From Davidsoniella eucalypti (Eukaryota; Ascomycota; Sordariomycetes; Microascales; Ceratocystidaceae), in the NCBI GenBank assembly GCA_004009845.1, contig RMBW01000073.1, forward strand, positions 1-64,000: 64,000 bases of DNA. The letters run 5' to 3'. Shown one piece after another: positions 24,348 to 36,289 of the stretch. Under the pieces are notes generated by a model. That model did no database searches. It saw only the letters and a program-made list of their open reading frames with translations, and was not told the DNA's origin. How positions within the stretch are numbered: the first letter of the stretch is position 1; every line of letters begins with the position of its first letter. A program made the translations under genes and the position numbers.

Positions 24348-26076
24348 CTAGTTCTTGCGTGATTTACCGCGAGAGCTTCCCTGGCGGCTCATATTAACGC
24401 CGCTAGCACTGCTCTGTCTGCTCATCGCAACGCCATTTCCCTTGGAACCCAGGGCCTCCTTCAACCGACGTGAGCTTGACACTAAGTCCTTGGACGAGTG
24501 GTGACCAGAGGCATTCTTAGACGGTGATCCCTTGACTAGTGCCTCGTTTTCTGTGATACCAAGTTCTCTGCGAAGTGCCTCGAAGTTAGATGTACGTGGG
24601 CGTGAAGCAAAAGCTACATATTTTTCCTCAACGCTGGGTTGAGCTGCCACCTCGAGCAGTTTGCGAAGACCGCCTGTCTGTAGTAGCGAGGCACCAGGCT
24701 GATGATGCTTGTCGAAGTTCTTGTATAGCTTCATGACTTGGATATCTGACATGATGTCATCCTGCTGTAAGCTAGAGGGGAAATTGCTATCGACGGATCT
24801 GAGATTGGCCTTAAGGTATTGGACTGGCTGCTGTGGCGGCATCTTGGGCATCTCAGTGCCGTAGGCGAGATCCAGATTGGAGGGGATCTCAAAGGACGCA
24901 ATGGCATCCCAGCCAACGTACTTGTCGTCCGAAAAGTTGGTGTTGGCACCTCTAGTACTGCGAGTCTGGTGTGATACTTGACGCTCCATGGCAGGAGCAT
25001 CTTCCTCTTCGTTGTCAGACAGAGCATCATTGTCCTCGCCAGAGCCAAAGCGATGACGAAGCATGTAACGATGCGCAGCAGTAGCAGCAGTATTGTAGTT
25101 CATTGAGAGTTCTTTTTCGGTGAAGAGCTTCTCAAGGCTGTATATGGGATTCGTGTGCTTGGTAGACAAGCGGAGCTTCTCAGACTGCCACATGGGAGTA
25201 GCCTCGGTAGTGTCAAGCACCCGCTTGATGGGAGCCGGAGAACCATCTTCGTCACCACCACGCTTGCGTTTCTTATCGTGGATCAATCCGTTGGACGTAG
25301 CAATGTGATCATCTTGATCTCTACGGTTTCTAGTGCGCTTAGTATTACCGCCAGGTGAGGAAGGACGCAGGAAACTGTATTGACTCGAGTGGAGCATCAA
25401 AGCAGACGTGTCGCCGACCTCGAATGCCTCTTTTTCTTTTAACAATCGGTGTTTCTTAGCATTAAGTGTGTTTATGAGACGATCACGAAGGGTTTTGGCC
25501 AGAGCTTGTTGTTCACGTTTGGCGGTCTCGACTCGGTAGTTGTGAGTGTTGCGGCTGGCCTGGATACGAGTTTTGTAATCATGCTATTGAGAAAGAAGAG
25601 ATCGATGTTAGAGTTGGTTTTGTCATAGACGGACATGAGAAGAAAATGAACACGCAATGAACTCAATAGCAACATACAAGCTGTTTGGTGAGCTGGAAGT
25701 CTCTGTACTCATGGATGTCGAAGATTGCCTGACTCCATTCCTGGAAACGAGGGCCGGCCATCTCCAAGAGACTACGAGATGTTTCGGCGGGATTATTGGT
25801 AGTTTGTGTCTTTGCATGTTCGGTCCGCCATTGGTCGAAGTTCTCTAGGCAGTTTTCCACGTATGGATCCATGCGCTGGACAAGAGCAAGATCGACCTGG
25901 ACACGCTGAAGGTTGTCGCGATATTTAGAGTCTTTGTGAAGAGTGAAGCGTTTCTCGACGGTAGCGAGACGCTCAGCAAGATCCCGACGCTTGCGATCGC
26001 GTTTAGCTTGGGCTGTGGCATCGGGACGACGAGCCCCGGCCGTAGGCTGAGGTACAGGAATGTCGTTGGTAGACAT
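24348..26076 (-). CDS. Sds3-like subunit of an Rpd3-type histone deacetylase complex
   Basis: Two exons (26076-25678 and 25583-24348) encode 544 residues. The N-terminal half resembles the Sds3/Dep1-like coiled-coil family: RDRKRRDLAERLATVEKRF, KDSKYRDNLQRVQVDLALV, IHEYRDFQLTKQL joined across the intron to HDYKTRIQAS, then VETAKREQQALAKTLRDRL and NAKKHRLLKEKEAFE. It is followed by the fungal FLRPSSPGGNTKRTRNRR motif and a basic, acidic and Ser-rich remainder with a basic end (RGKSRKN). Sds3-type proteins scaffold the Rpd3L repressor complex in the nucleus. The assignment is by motif memory, not search. The intron (25677-25584) has GTATGT..CAATAG ends and its placement restores a continuous coiled coil. 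Confidence 0.65.
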
Positions 26077-26982
26077 TATATGAGGGGGGCTGTTTGTATC
26101 TGTGTGAAAGGATGTATTGGGAGATGTGTCGATAGTTGTCTACGCTGCTATTGAGCAAGCAAGAGATCACGAGAACAACAGTCGACGCAAGATTACAAAG
26201 TCTGGCTGGCTATCGGTCTGGGCTAACGAGGCCGCTCTACTCGCGGGTTGAAAGGCAAAAGAAAGAGGCTGGCTTGGTAGGTAAATAGGCACTGGAAATA
26301 AGGATAAAGACGCTGTAAACCTGCTGTGTACAGAAATGATCGCGACGGCGTTTGAGGGAGACGGAAGCGAATCGTCGAAAGACTAGTGAGTTTGGAGATA
26401 ATGAGGAAAGTTACAAGAAGGTAAACGAAAAAAAAATAATTAGAGTGCAGAACAAAATACTCGAAAATGGGCTGTAAAAGCCACTGAAGCCTGCTGGTTT
26501 TAGGCTCTGTTGGTGCCTATAAAGATTAAAAATATAGTGAACTTTGAGTAGGCCCATTTTCTGCGTGCAAGCTTGTCCACCAAACTGAATTTCCACAATA
26601 AAGACAGGAATATCAGCGACCCACTTATTCATGCGCAAAACGGCGTCATAGAAGCTTATCACAGCATGTAATTGGTGCGATATCGAAGCTAGAGTTACCT
26701 GTGCGAGCACAAGTATACGCACTGTAGTGGTAGTTGCCTGTTTTGGGCGATGGTCCTGCATGCAATTTAGACGCTTCACAGTGTCAAATCACTTAAATCA
26801 GTACATCAATTGAACAATTAAAAAGATAGTGGCCTCCATAATAGTGATATTTTTATTAATTAAAAGTGACGATATTCGTGCTTTGCAAGAAGGGGTATCG
26901 TAAGTTTGTTTTTCTTTCCTTTTGTCCTAGAGCACTAAAAAGAGAAAAATAGGACGGAATAGCATTCCTAAAACATCGTATA
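26077..26982. other. Intergenic region between two minus-strand genes
   Basis: About 900 bp: the promoter of the Sds3-like gene on the left and the 3' flank of the next gene on the right. A 122-codon minus frame (26,411-26,779) has no recognisable domain and is probably chance. Confidence 0.45.
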
Positions 26983-28113
26983 TTACTGCTTCACGGCCTC
27001 CCGTATCTTCTGGAACTGGCTCATGAAGCCTGCGTATCCTGATGATGGCGCTGACTCTGGGGCAGGCGATGTGACTGTATTTTGAGCTGCTGTTTTCCGG
27101 GAAGCCTTCTCTGCAGCAGCTTTGGCCTCGACCTCCTTGAGAAGCTGTTCATGACGATCCTCGACAATCTTAGTCAATGTGTCGATGAACCTGCCGCGGC
27201 CCTTTTCCTCGGCGGTTCCTTTCCATACTAAGCCCAGCTCTTTGAGCTCTTCGATGCGCTGTGCTGCTTTCTCAACACCAGAAATTGGATCTTCCTTGTT
27301 ATCCAGTAGTGCGGTGATCTCAGCTTGCAGCTTCCGCAACACTTCCTGACCTTTCTCTTCTGAACTCTGATCCTGTGCGCCGGGTTCTGGTGCCGAGACC
27401 GACAAAAATGATGATGTTACGGATAATTCTGATGGTGGGAAGACAAATTCCATTGCATCACCAAAGGTCTGGATGACGCTTTCGAGACGTGACCGGACCG
27501 TAGTCAACATCTGCAGCTGGCGTATGCATTCTGGATCATCTGGAAGCAAATTTTTTGTCGATGGAGGTTGCTCCTTAGCCTCTGTAGCTGTAGCAGGTGT
27601 TGGTGGTACAGCCTCCAAGGAAGTTGTTGGCCTTGTTTGCACGGCTGTTGAGCTGTCGATGCCTTCCGGAACAAACTTCTTGATGTCGTCACGGAGTGTC
27701 TCAGTCATCATCTCCGCAAAGCCTAGAGTCTCGCCCCTTAGAAGCTCAACCTCATACGCTAAACGACTGCCACTCCGTAGAATCTCATCGGTAAGTTGTG
27801 TTAAAGTAGTGGTGAGACGAGATGTGTGTGAGTTGAGCTGGGTGACTAGATCCTGGGCCTCATTAGAGACCTCGGCCAGCGAGGCTGATGGCTTCTTGCT
27901 AGTGGAAGCTGCAGCAAAGGGGCCCTTCAATGGAGGCAACCTGGAGTTCAGGTATGTGGCCGCATCAAAGGATGGGTTCAGGAAGTCAATGAGAAACGGG
28001 TCACTGACATGTGCCGATTTGGGCGTTATTGGAGCTGTAGTTTTGGTAGCGGCCGAGCTCTTCTGTCTGAGAGTCAGCGTAGCTATACTGTTTCCACGTT
28101 TCCTTGAGGCCAT
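26983..28113 (-). CDS. Fungal coiled-coil protein, possible COG complex subunit 7-like
   Basis: A single uninterrupted exon encodes 376 residues from the ATG at 28,113. The N terminus is basic, then SDPFLIDFLNPSFDAATYLN, a pattern I associate with fungal tethering-complex subunits. A heptad-rich segment follows (QLNSHTSRLTTTLTQLTDEI, SRLAYEVELLRGETLG). A Pro/Thr-rich linker and a second helical block come next (QLQMLTTVRSRLESVIQTFG), then KIVEDRHEQLLKEVEAKAAA and a short C-terminal motif GYAGFMSQFQKIREAVK. The layout suits a Golgi-associated COG subunit. The length is close to yeast Cog7, but I cannot verify homology here. Another vesicle-tethering or coiled-coil role is possible. It is divergent from YPT1, itself an ER-Golgi Rab. 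Confidence 0.5.
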   Translation of the reverse strand: MASRKRGNSIATLTLRQKSSAATKTTAPITPKSAHVSDPFLIDFLNPSFDAATYLNSRLPPLKGPFAAASTSKKPSASLAEVSNEAQDLVTQLNSHTSRLTTTLTQLTDEILRSGSRLAYEVELLRGETLGFAEMMTETLRDDIKKFVPEGIDSSTAVQTRPTTSLEAVPPTPATATEAKEQPPSTKNLLPDDPECIRQLQMLTTVRSRLESVIQTFGDAMEFVFPPSELSVTSSFLSVSAPEPGAQDQSSEEKGQEVLRKLQAEITALLDNKEDPISGVEKAAQRIEELKELGLVWKGTAEEKGRGRFIDTLTKIVEDRHEQLLKEVEAKAAAEKASRKTAAQNTVTSPAPESAPSSGYAGFMSQFQKIREAVKQ

Positions 28114-28852
28114 TGCTGCTGATATGGCGAACTGACGTATTGCTATACCGGATTGCCAAATGACCAGCTCAACCAGAATACAAAGGCAAATAGTGTCGTA
28201 GGCCAGATGTGTATCGATATCGTCGTCGTTTGTCCATCATGGCCTACGTATCCTTGCTGATGATTAGAAGCTCCCAAGCGTGCCAGCTGCACAAGCTGTG
28301 CCAGAAAACAATGACAGCTGTCACGTAGTAATAAAAGCCAGCTGCTAGCGCCACGTGACCAACTTCTCAGTGCCAGCAACAACCGGTGATCAGCCGAGCA
28401 GGTGGCCTCCTGATCCACCCACAGTTGGCATCGTATCGGGGCCTTTTGCCTTTGGAACAATAACATAGTAGCAGCAGATAGAACAATCGCCAGTAGCAAA
28501 GCTCAATAATAATAATAATACCATTTTACTCGCCCGCCACTACCAAAGCCGTCTTTGCTGACCTTCACGTCTTCTTCTCACGAGACCACCGTCCATCTTG
28601 CGACCAGCCGATCGATCCGCCCCCCCAGCAGTGCCCCAGCTTCTGTAAATCTTAATCCGCAGTTCCCAGGACCAGCTCCAGCGCCAGACTGCGCTATTCT
28701 TAATCGCTGCTAATTTGACGCTCACTTCGCCTTGAGCCTCACCTTTGTCCTTCTTTCTTTCATCCACCTCCCAATCTCCCTCCATCTATCATCCATCACC
28801 ACCGCCTTCTGTCCGCAAATCACCGTCCCACAACACAAACATATCCGCCAAA
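28114..28852. promoter_or_regulatory. Shared divergent promoter with a CACGTGAC box
   Basis: 739 bp separate the start codons of the coiled-coil gene (minus) and YPT1 (plus). CCACGTGACC at 28,351-28,360 holds a Cbf1/bHLH-type core about 240 bp from one start and 500 bp from the other. An (AAT)n run lies near 28,505. The right half, CT-rich, is the probable YPT1 leader. Confidence 0.5.
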
Positions 28853-30039
28853 ATGAACCCTGAGTAGTGAGTGTCTTCTCCTTTCTCCGGTTGTCTGAGT
28901 CGAGCCTTGTGTCATGTGTGAAGAAGCCTTTGATGCTGTAGTGCAAGCCCGGATTTATTAGGCTGCCGCTATCTCTACCTACCTCTATCAATCGCTATCT
29001 GCTAGGACACCGTCGAGAGCCGCCTGCTAACACCCGCTACCACTGTCCAGAGTCTTCCCGAGTCATCGCATATCAAAGACACATCGTGCCAGTGCTTTTA
29101 TTCATCGTCGCCTATTGCTAGTCAAGCGTCTGAGAGCGTCTTGTCGTCGTCATTATCACGACTTTCCCCGCCATTCCGCCACCACCGTCCCTCTTCTGCC
29201 CCATCCAGACGCCAAAATGTTTTGCCAACATCCCGCAACATGAAATACTAACTATTACCAGATACGACTATCTTTTCAAGCTTCTGCTTATCGGTGACTC
29301 CGGTGTTGGAAAGTCTTGCCTGCTACTACGTTTCGCCGATGACACCTACACCGAGTCGTACATTTCCACCATTGGTGTCGATTTCGTATGTCCTCCTTTT
29401 TTCCATATTTATAAGATCTATCCGCCACTTAAGATTGTTTCCTGAAGCCTTTCACTTTTTCCCATCTCAAACTAACCACTTTCCTCGTTATAGAAAATTC
29501 GCACCATCGAGCTAGAGAGCAAGACTGTCAAGCTCCAGATTGTAAGCTAAAGCCCCTCTATTGACCGTGCCTCCATATCTTGCTCGCTTGCGACTAACTT
29601 TGTTTTTCTTAAGTGGGATACTGCTGGCCAGGAACGTTTCAGAACCATTACTTCCTCGTACTACCGTGGCGCTCACGGTATCTGCGTCGTCTACGATGTC
29701 ACTGATGAGGACTCCTTCAACAACGTCAAGCAATGGTTGCAGGAGATTGACCGCTACGCCACCGAGGGTGTCAACAAGCTGCTGGTCGGCAACAAGAGCG
29801 ATATGACTGACAAGAAGGTAGTCAAGTACGAGGTTGCCAAGGAATTCGCCGACAGCCTAAACATTCCTTTCCTAGAGACATCGGCCAAGGACGCCAGCAA
29901 CGTCGAGCAAGCTTTCCTGACTATGGCTCGCCAAATCAAGGAGCGTATGGGTGCCTCCACGGCTAGCAACACCAAGCCTAGTGTGCAAGTCGGACCTGGC
30001 CACGGCGTGAACACCAATTCCAGCGGCCCTTGCTGCTGA
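28853..30039 (+). CDS. ypt1: Rab GTPase Ypt1 (Rab1)
   Basis: This small GTPase controls ER-to-Golgi traffic and autophagy initiation. Four exons (28853-28863, 29262-29385, 29494-29541, 29614-30039) encode 202 residues. Visible motifs are the P-loop GDSGVGKS, switch I effector region [32 protein letters not shown], the guanine-specificity motif NKSD (most Rab1 proteins have NKCD), ETSAK, and the C-terminal double cysteine for geranylgeranylation. The start [15 protein letters not shown] is the Rab1/Ypt1 signature. Exon 1 is only 11 bp and splits the codon of Glu4. Intron 1 (398 bp) has a perfect TACTAAC branch site 14 bp before the acceptor. Two donors three bases apart overlap at the end of exon 1. 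Confidence 0.96.
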
Positions 30040-32659
30040 GCGGCGTGCCATTCTCTTCTTTCTCTTTCTTTTCTATGACTTATTTTCTCTCGTTCATGTT
30101 CAGCAAGCCAGGAAAACAGTCGATTCATTACTCTTAGCCTTTTGCGTCTTTGGTCCCTCCGAGCTTCTCCTGATCTCTCTCACACATAACCCTCACTTTT
30201 ATGTCTTCTCTTTTTCTTTGCTTTGGGCTTTTGATGTTTCCTATTATTTCTCATTTTAACGTCGTTTTTTTCTTCTTCTTTTCACGCTCGCGCGTTTTCC
30301 ATATCATCTCTGTTTTGCACTCGCACTCGCTTTCTTTTGGACTGCATGCACATTGCCATCAACATAGTACCAACTCCAACTCTTTCTTCTTTTCTACCAG
30401 TGTCGTCTTTGGCCCTTTTCTGTGACCTAACCCAGGTAGCTACGCTTTGCTGTGTATGATGGAAGATCGACTACTGCGGGTTTTCACGTTGTTGGTCCCT
30501 GTCTACTAGCTAACTCGCAATTTCACTTGTTATATTGTTTCCGTTAACGAAGCTCCCAACCTGTACAAACGAACGTATGTAGGTGGTGGCATCTACTTAT
30601 CACTACCATATGATGATCCATATCATTACGATGCTATGGATTTGTGCCTTGAACTCAGAAGCTAGTATCACAACATTATGTTATTCCGTAGTATGACAGT
30701 TGGGGTAATAGGCGGTCCGCATCACAGGTTGCCATAAGGAAAAGCTGGCAATAAGATCAATCTACAAAAGACGGGACAAAAGACAGGGAGAAACAGTAGT
30801 CCAATAAGTAAGGGTTAATAATACAGGATTGTGTTTGGGTTATCGAAGCCAAAGCATAAAGCTAGTAATTGCGCAGGGCAGATATGATAGAATAGCACTC
30901 TTAATATGACAAAACAAATAAAATGCAACCATATAATTTATTTCTTTTACTATGTAGATAAACAAGTCAAGACAAGAGGGAGAAAAAGGATGGTAGGCTT
31001 AATTGATTAGGTTGTGATACAAAATCTTGCAAGGAGAATATAGCCTAAGACAAATGAGTCTAAGAAGCCACGGCCTTTAGAGACATAAAGGGAGGGATAT
31101 AAGAAGCTGTGATTTAAATAAGGAAGATACGAAGTATGACGACAGTGAGTAATGCAGTGGATTTGTCTATCTAGAATATGCAGATATATAACTAGAAGGT
31201 GTCACGGTAAGAGATCAAGATATGGCGTGTTTCTAGGTTTAACGAGGAATTATAAAGACAATATACATAGTACCGGCAGTGGTCTGTCGAAGTAAGCAAC
31301 ATATTTAGTACTTGGTGTTTGGGTTGTACTTTAGGTCTATGGACCAGGGAGTTTAGCCTAGACTAATAGTAGCAGTACATATAGGTAGTACTAGTCCATA
31401 TGAATGAAAGTAAGAGGCCCCTGCATGATCTGAAACGATGCTCGTTTGGGAGAACAGAATGCAAAAGAGCGCAGCGAGGGGAGGGAGCAAAATGATCGGC
31501 AAGAAGATCAAGCAAAAGAGAAGGGTAGAGAGAAAGAAAGAAAGAAAGAACGAGGAAGAAGGGGGCAAACGGAGCTAAGCAGGCGGAAAGTCTAAGTTTA
31601 AATCTACTACAAGGCTCTGGAAACACAAAGGCGAGGCGCCCAGGCGCTGGATGATCGGCGGGGACGGCTAAAAAAGAAATCTAGGGTAGCAGGGCGTGGT
31701 TTTTCTCTGCTACATGTATACATATTATACTATCCATGGCTCAGGCTGAAAACCACAGATGTCAGTGAGACTGTGTTGATCTTTCGCCGACGATCTCCGT
31801 GGATTGGTTGGCTTTGGCAAAAAAAGAAGAACCTGGACGAGAATACGTTGATTGGCTTAGAATGGCTAATTAGTAGAAGGGGTGTCAGTAGAGCGGGTAA
31901 AAAGAGCAAGCTTTAAAAGAACGGCCTGTTATTCTTGGTTATCTAGACAGACAACTTGACGATGGAATCTGGAACGCCTAAGTTGGCGGACAAGATGGTG
32001 CTTGTTTGCCTCTCTTCTCTATTCTCGCATAAGGATTTGGGCTGTGATGCGATATTATGTTGAATATCTTAGTTGGAAGAACAAGAAAAGAGAGAGAAAA
32101 AAGGTTTTGCTCTATCTGGGCAAAGAAAGATGAAGTCGTTTGGTCAAGGATTAGGATTCTTTTTTTTCTCACCTGCTTGATTTATGACGCTGTCTTTTTT
32201 ATATTTTATTTTATAGCTCGTTGGCGTTTACATATTAAAGTCGGGGCGCTTCTTTTTGTTTTTCACGTCCCTTCTCTGTCTCTTCTTTCCAAGATATCGA
32301 CTTTGTCCTAATATCAAAAGAAGTCTCTGTTCTTTCTTCTGTTCCTTTCGTTTGTTTTCTCTCTTTTCTTTCCCGAGACTGGCTCTTACCTTCTCTTTCT
32401 CTCTTTCTGTTCATCAATCTCGATCTCGTTCAATCTTTTCTTCTGCTTTCTTGTTGACAAGGAAGCTTATTTCTTGGTTCTGATAGCAAACCAGCTACCA
32501 CCTTATAGGCTTGCTTATAGTGTAAGCAGTCTTCTTACAGAGTTTATCATTTCTGCCGGCCAAAATTGCTGCCTAAATAACCCAACATCTTGTGCGGTGC
32601 ATACCTTCCTTTCATTGATTTGATATCAAAGCCTTTCGTTTTCTTTTCTACACATCAAC
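30040..32659. other. Intergenic region between YPT1 and the GH76 gene
   Basis: 2.6 kb. The left part is T-rich 3' flank, the middle is AT-rich, with an (AAAG)n tract near 31,530. The right 400 bp is CT-rich promoter-like DNA before 32,660. I see no gene, tRNA or repeat copy. Confidence 0.5.
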
Positions 32660-34170
32660 ATGTCTCAATTTTACAAGTCTATCAAGACTACGGCCACCGT
32701 TGTTTCGGCCATTACTGCGGCTCTGCCGCCCAACAGCCTGGTTGTCGACAATACCAGTAAGCCAGTATAGTGAATACTTACACTGCATAGCAAGTAACTA
32801 ACTATTGACAGCCAATATCAAGGGTGTTGCCCGGTCTTTGGCCGAGGGCGTCATGAGCTATTACCAGCCCAACAACACGGCCGTAAGTCATCCTGTTTAG
32901 AATGCTATACATACCCTAACCCTGGCGAAGACTAACACGCTGGACTCACTAGATCTTGACTGGCGATCTTCCAGATCCGTATTATTGGTGGGAAGCTGGT
33001 GCTATGTGGGGTGCCATGATTGACTACTACTACTACACCAACGATAGCACATACAACGACTATGTGATTGAGGCTCTGACAGCGTCGGTGAACACGGGCA
33101 CAAACTTCGACTTCGTCCCTACGGAGCATGCCTCGGAAGAAGGCAACGACGACCTGGGTTTCTGGGGCTTTGCCGTACTAGCTGCCGCCGAGCGGAACTT
33201 CCCGCAGCCAAACACTGACGTGCCATCCTGGTTGCAACTCAGCAAGAACATCTTTGCCTCGCTCGAGTCGCGGTGGAACTCAACGGCTTGTGGCGGTGGT
33301 CTCCTATGGCAGATCTACGCAAGCAACCCCAATGGACTTAACTACAAGAACTCGGTCAGCAACGGCGGCTTCTTCCAGCTGGCAGCCCGCTTAGCTCGCA
33401 TCACAGGCGAGCAGACCTATAAGGACTGGGCTGTGCGTATCTGGGACTGGACAGAGGCGGTCGGCATGGTTGACGATGGCTACCTGGTGTACGACGGAGC
33501 ACATGCTGCCAACAACTGCACGGACATGAACGCCGTGTCGTTCTCATACTCCAACGGAATCTATCTGTACGGTGCTGCTGTCATGGCGGATGTCACGGGC
33601 GACTCGGTATGGTCTGACCGTGCTACGGGCATCCTGAGCGCTGTACGTAGCCGCTTCTTCTACCCGGATGCCAACGCCACCAACGTCATGTACGAGAGTG
33701 CCTGCGAAACTGTTGGCACGTGCACTGTCGATATGAAGAGCTTCAAGGGCTATCTATCGCGCTTCCTGTGGCAGAGCACACATCTACTACCTAGTCTACT
33801 GCCGGCCGTACAGGAAATCCTGCAGACGAGTGCTAGCGCTGCCGTCAACACATGCACCGGCGGAGGCACGACCGGCTACGACTGTGGTATGCGCTGGTAT
33901 GTGGGTGGTTATGATGGCGTGGCTGGACTAGGACAGCAGATGTCGGCGCTGGAAACAGTGCAGGGTCTGCTGATCAACGGCACGGCGGCACCTCTCAAGG
34001 GCGACGCTGTACAGGTGGTTCGGGACTTGCCATGGAACACTACGGCTACGGCAACTTCGGTTCCGGTCAAGCGTTCCGAAGAAAGTGCCGGCACAGTCCA
34101 GGCGGTAGTCAGCGGAACGGTGCTTACCTTTGTAATTCTTCTGAGCGGTCTCTTCTCTGTAGGCGTCTAA
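32660..34170 (+). CDS. GH76 mannan endo-1,6-alpha-mannosidase, Dfg5/Dcw1-type GPI protein
   Basis: Dfg5/Dcw1 proteins act at the cell surface, where they are thought to attach GPI-anchored mannoproteins to wall glucan. Three exons (32660-32756, 32812-32882, 32953-34170) encode 461 residues. A short hydrophobic N-terminal stretch (ATVVSAITAALP) would serve as signal peptide but is weak. Family motifs are DPYYWWEAGAMWGAMIDYYY, EEGNDDLGFWGFAVLAAAER with the catalytic Asp pair, GGLLWQIYASNPNGLNYKNS, YSNGIYLYGAAVMADVTGD, FKGYLSRFLWQ and CGMRWYVGGYDG. The C terminus has a basic spacer and a hydrophobic tail (VVSGTVLTFVILLSGLFSVG) as expected for GPI anchoring. Several N-glycosylation sequons are present. 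It converges with a Ser-rich surface protein gene. Confidence 0.92.
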
Positions 34171-34611
34171 ACATTGTACTTTATTATTTTTCTTCTCTTA
34201 CATACACCTGTTTGTCTCTATTTTCATACTTTTCTCCTATAGAATACTTCAAACTTATATTAAATATTAAGATCATCTATATCGCCCTTGCGCCCCTGTT
34301 TTAAAGTCCACATGGTCGTCTCAGAAAGTGCAATATATAGAAGCACCCAATACAACAGCATACACATGACTCGGCCACTAATTCCAAAAACAGAAATTAC
34401 GAAAAAAATGCTAGTATTGACTATCTGACAAAGAAAATTGAAATTGGAAGAATTAAACAACGAGAAAAGAAAGAAAGTTACGCCACCAAGAGCCCGCGTC
34501 TAGTAAAAGATAAAAGTAGTACAATTATGAGAATATCCACGTCGTCATCAGTCGTTTTTGCTCTTGCTTATAAAACAGAGCCTGTCTGTCTGCCCTAACC
34601 CTAGCGCCACT
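34171..34611. other. Convergent 3' intergenic region
   Basis: 441 bp between the GH76 and surface-protein stop codons. AT-rich, consistent with two 3' UTRs, with no other feature seen. Confidence 0.5.
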
Positions 34612-36289
34612 TTATAGCCAGTTGCCTCCCGTTCTTTGTGGTACCGGCGGCACTGGTGGAACGGCGTTATTGCTGTTAGATGAATAGACCGACTCCGACT
34701 CCTCGCGGATATCGCCCAGCGCGGCAATGTACGAATTGTGGTACTCGTCGTACTCGCTGGTCGTGCTTCTACCGACATTACGTTCTGCGCCGGGTCCGAT
34801 GCTTCCACGGACATCCGGATGCGGCACGGGAGACGTCGGAGACGGGAGAGATCCGGGCTGTAGATATCTGCTGTACGTGGACGAGGCGTAGCTCATCGTG
34901 GCCTTGTTGGTGGTGACAGCTGCGCCCACCATATTGTCGTCTGGGAAGAGCAGTGATGGCTCTGGAGCAAGCTGTGCCGGTTCAGGCGATGGTGAATATT
35001 GCCCACGCCAGTCAGTCGGTAGAGGTGATGCCAGTGGAACGAAGTCACGGGTCTTTTGTGTCGTGGGGCCGCTGGAGAAGTAAAGTGTTAGTGTATCTAT
35101 CATGTAGAGATTATTAGAAGTACAAATCTTACGAGACTGGTGGTTTGCCACCATTGGGGCCTTCACGGCGAGTGCGCTGTCGCTTGCGGACATAGTAAAA
35201 TCCAATAGAGATGATAATAAGGAACACGGCCACACCACTCAAAGTGCCGCCGATAACACCACCGAGATCAGTTTTGGTGCCATCGCCACTGTTCGAGGTC
35301 GAGGAGCTGCTAGCTGCTGATAGCGTCGTGGTGCCTGTCGTGGCGTCTGATGCCTCAGAGCCCTTGCTGCTGCCGGACGTAGTGTTTTCAGCAGCCGCCG
35401 CTGATGCGGTCTTGGAAGAAGAAGAAGAAGCAGAAGAAGAAGAAGAGGAGGAGGAGGAGGAGGTCGAGCTGCTAGAAGACGCAGATGGAGAGTCACTAGC
35501 AGTCGCCGATGTCGACGTGCTTGTTCCAGTCACAGAGGGCGTTGAAGAAGTGCTAGCAGCTGGCGAGTTGGATGCAGTCGGCGAGGAAGAATCGGCCGGC
35601 GGGGAACTGGAGCTCGTAGAAGTAGCGGCAGCTATCGGGGTAGTAGTGGATGAAGACGCAATAGGATCCTGGGTGGCCAAGGGCGTAGTAGGCACAGAAG
35701 ACACAGCAGCCACAGACTCGAGGCTGTCAGCCGTCACGGTTCGAGACAGGCCCGGCACAGTGACCGACTCGATGTCTAGCGCTGCGATACCGGACATGCT
35801 CATCATGACAGTCGCTGCTAGGTTGCTTGCCACGCCACAGCCAAACTGTGAGAAGCCACCCTGGAAATCATTGCGGTAGCATACCGAGCCAGCACTACAG
35901 GTGAAAATGGCGGGGTCAACGTTGGCCAGCGCGCCGCTGTTCAAGTCAACACAGCCCGTAAATATACCCGTCGTACACGGGCCGGTATCGGGGCAGCAGC
36001 CAATCACCGACAACGCAGCGTCCAAGGCACAGTGAGAGCCGGCCGCACATGTTGCCGGAAGCGAAACGTCGCCGCCGATCCAGCCGCAGATGGTGTTGAA
36101 GCGCTTGAAGACAAGTGCTGGTGGCGGTGGCGCCGTCGGTCTCGGCGCTGATGTAGACTCGATATTTGTCGTCGATTTCGTCGTGGCCGTTGGTAATGCC
36201 GGGGCTAGAGCCGGTTGCCGATGAGGGAGAGCGTAGGCCGACGCCGAAGCGAAGGATATAAAGATACGCAAAAAGACGGAAGCGTGCAT
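34612..36289 (-). CDS. Single-pass membrane protein with Cys-rich ectodomain and Ser-rich stalk
   Basis: Two exons (36289-35133 and 35071-34612) encode 538 residues. The start is the ATG at 36,289; the open frame extends three codons upstream only through TTG. There is a signal peptide (MHASVFLRIFISFASASAYA). A Cys-rich module with paired cysteines follows (CGWIGGD, CAAGSHCALDA, GCCPDTGPC, FTGCVDL, CSAGSVCYRND), then a Ser/Thr/Ala stalk with long serine runs. One membrane helix lies near 340-365 (GVAVFLIIISIGFYYV), followed by a basic stop-transfer KRQRTRR. The cytoplasmic tail is Pro/Ser/Tyr-rich (VPPVPPVPQ). This is the architecture of fungal wall-stress sensors of the Wsc/Mid2 kind, although no canonical WSC domain is seen. 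Function as a sensor is inference. Confidence 0.75.

Noticed and set aside
27473..28135. 220-codon plus frame opposite the coiled-coil gene
   Set aside because: Mirror of a coding exon with no domain.
35211..35879. 222-codon plus frame opposite the surface-protein gene
   Set aside because: Antisense of the Ser/Thr-rich stalk gives a Glu/Val-rich frame. The sense strand has signal peptide, cysteines and a membrane helix.
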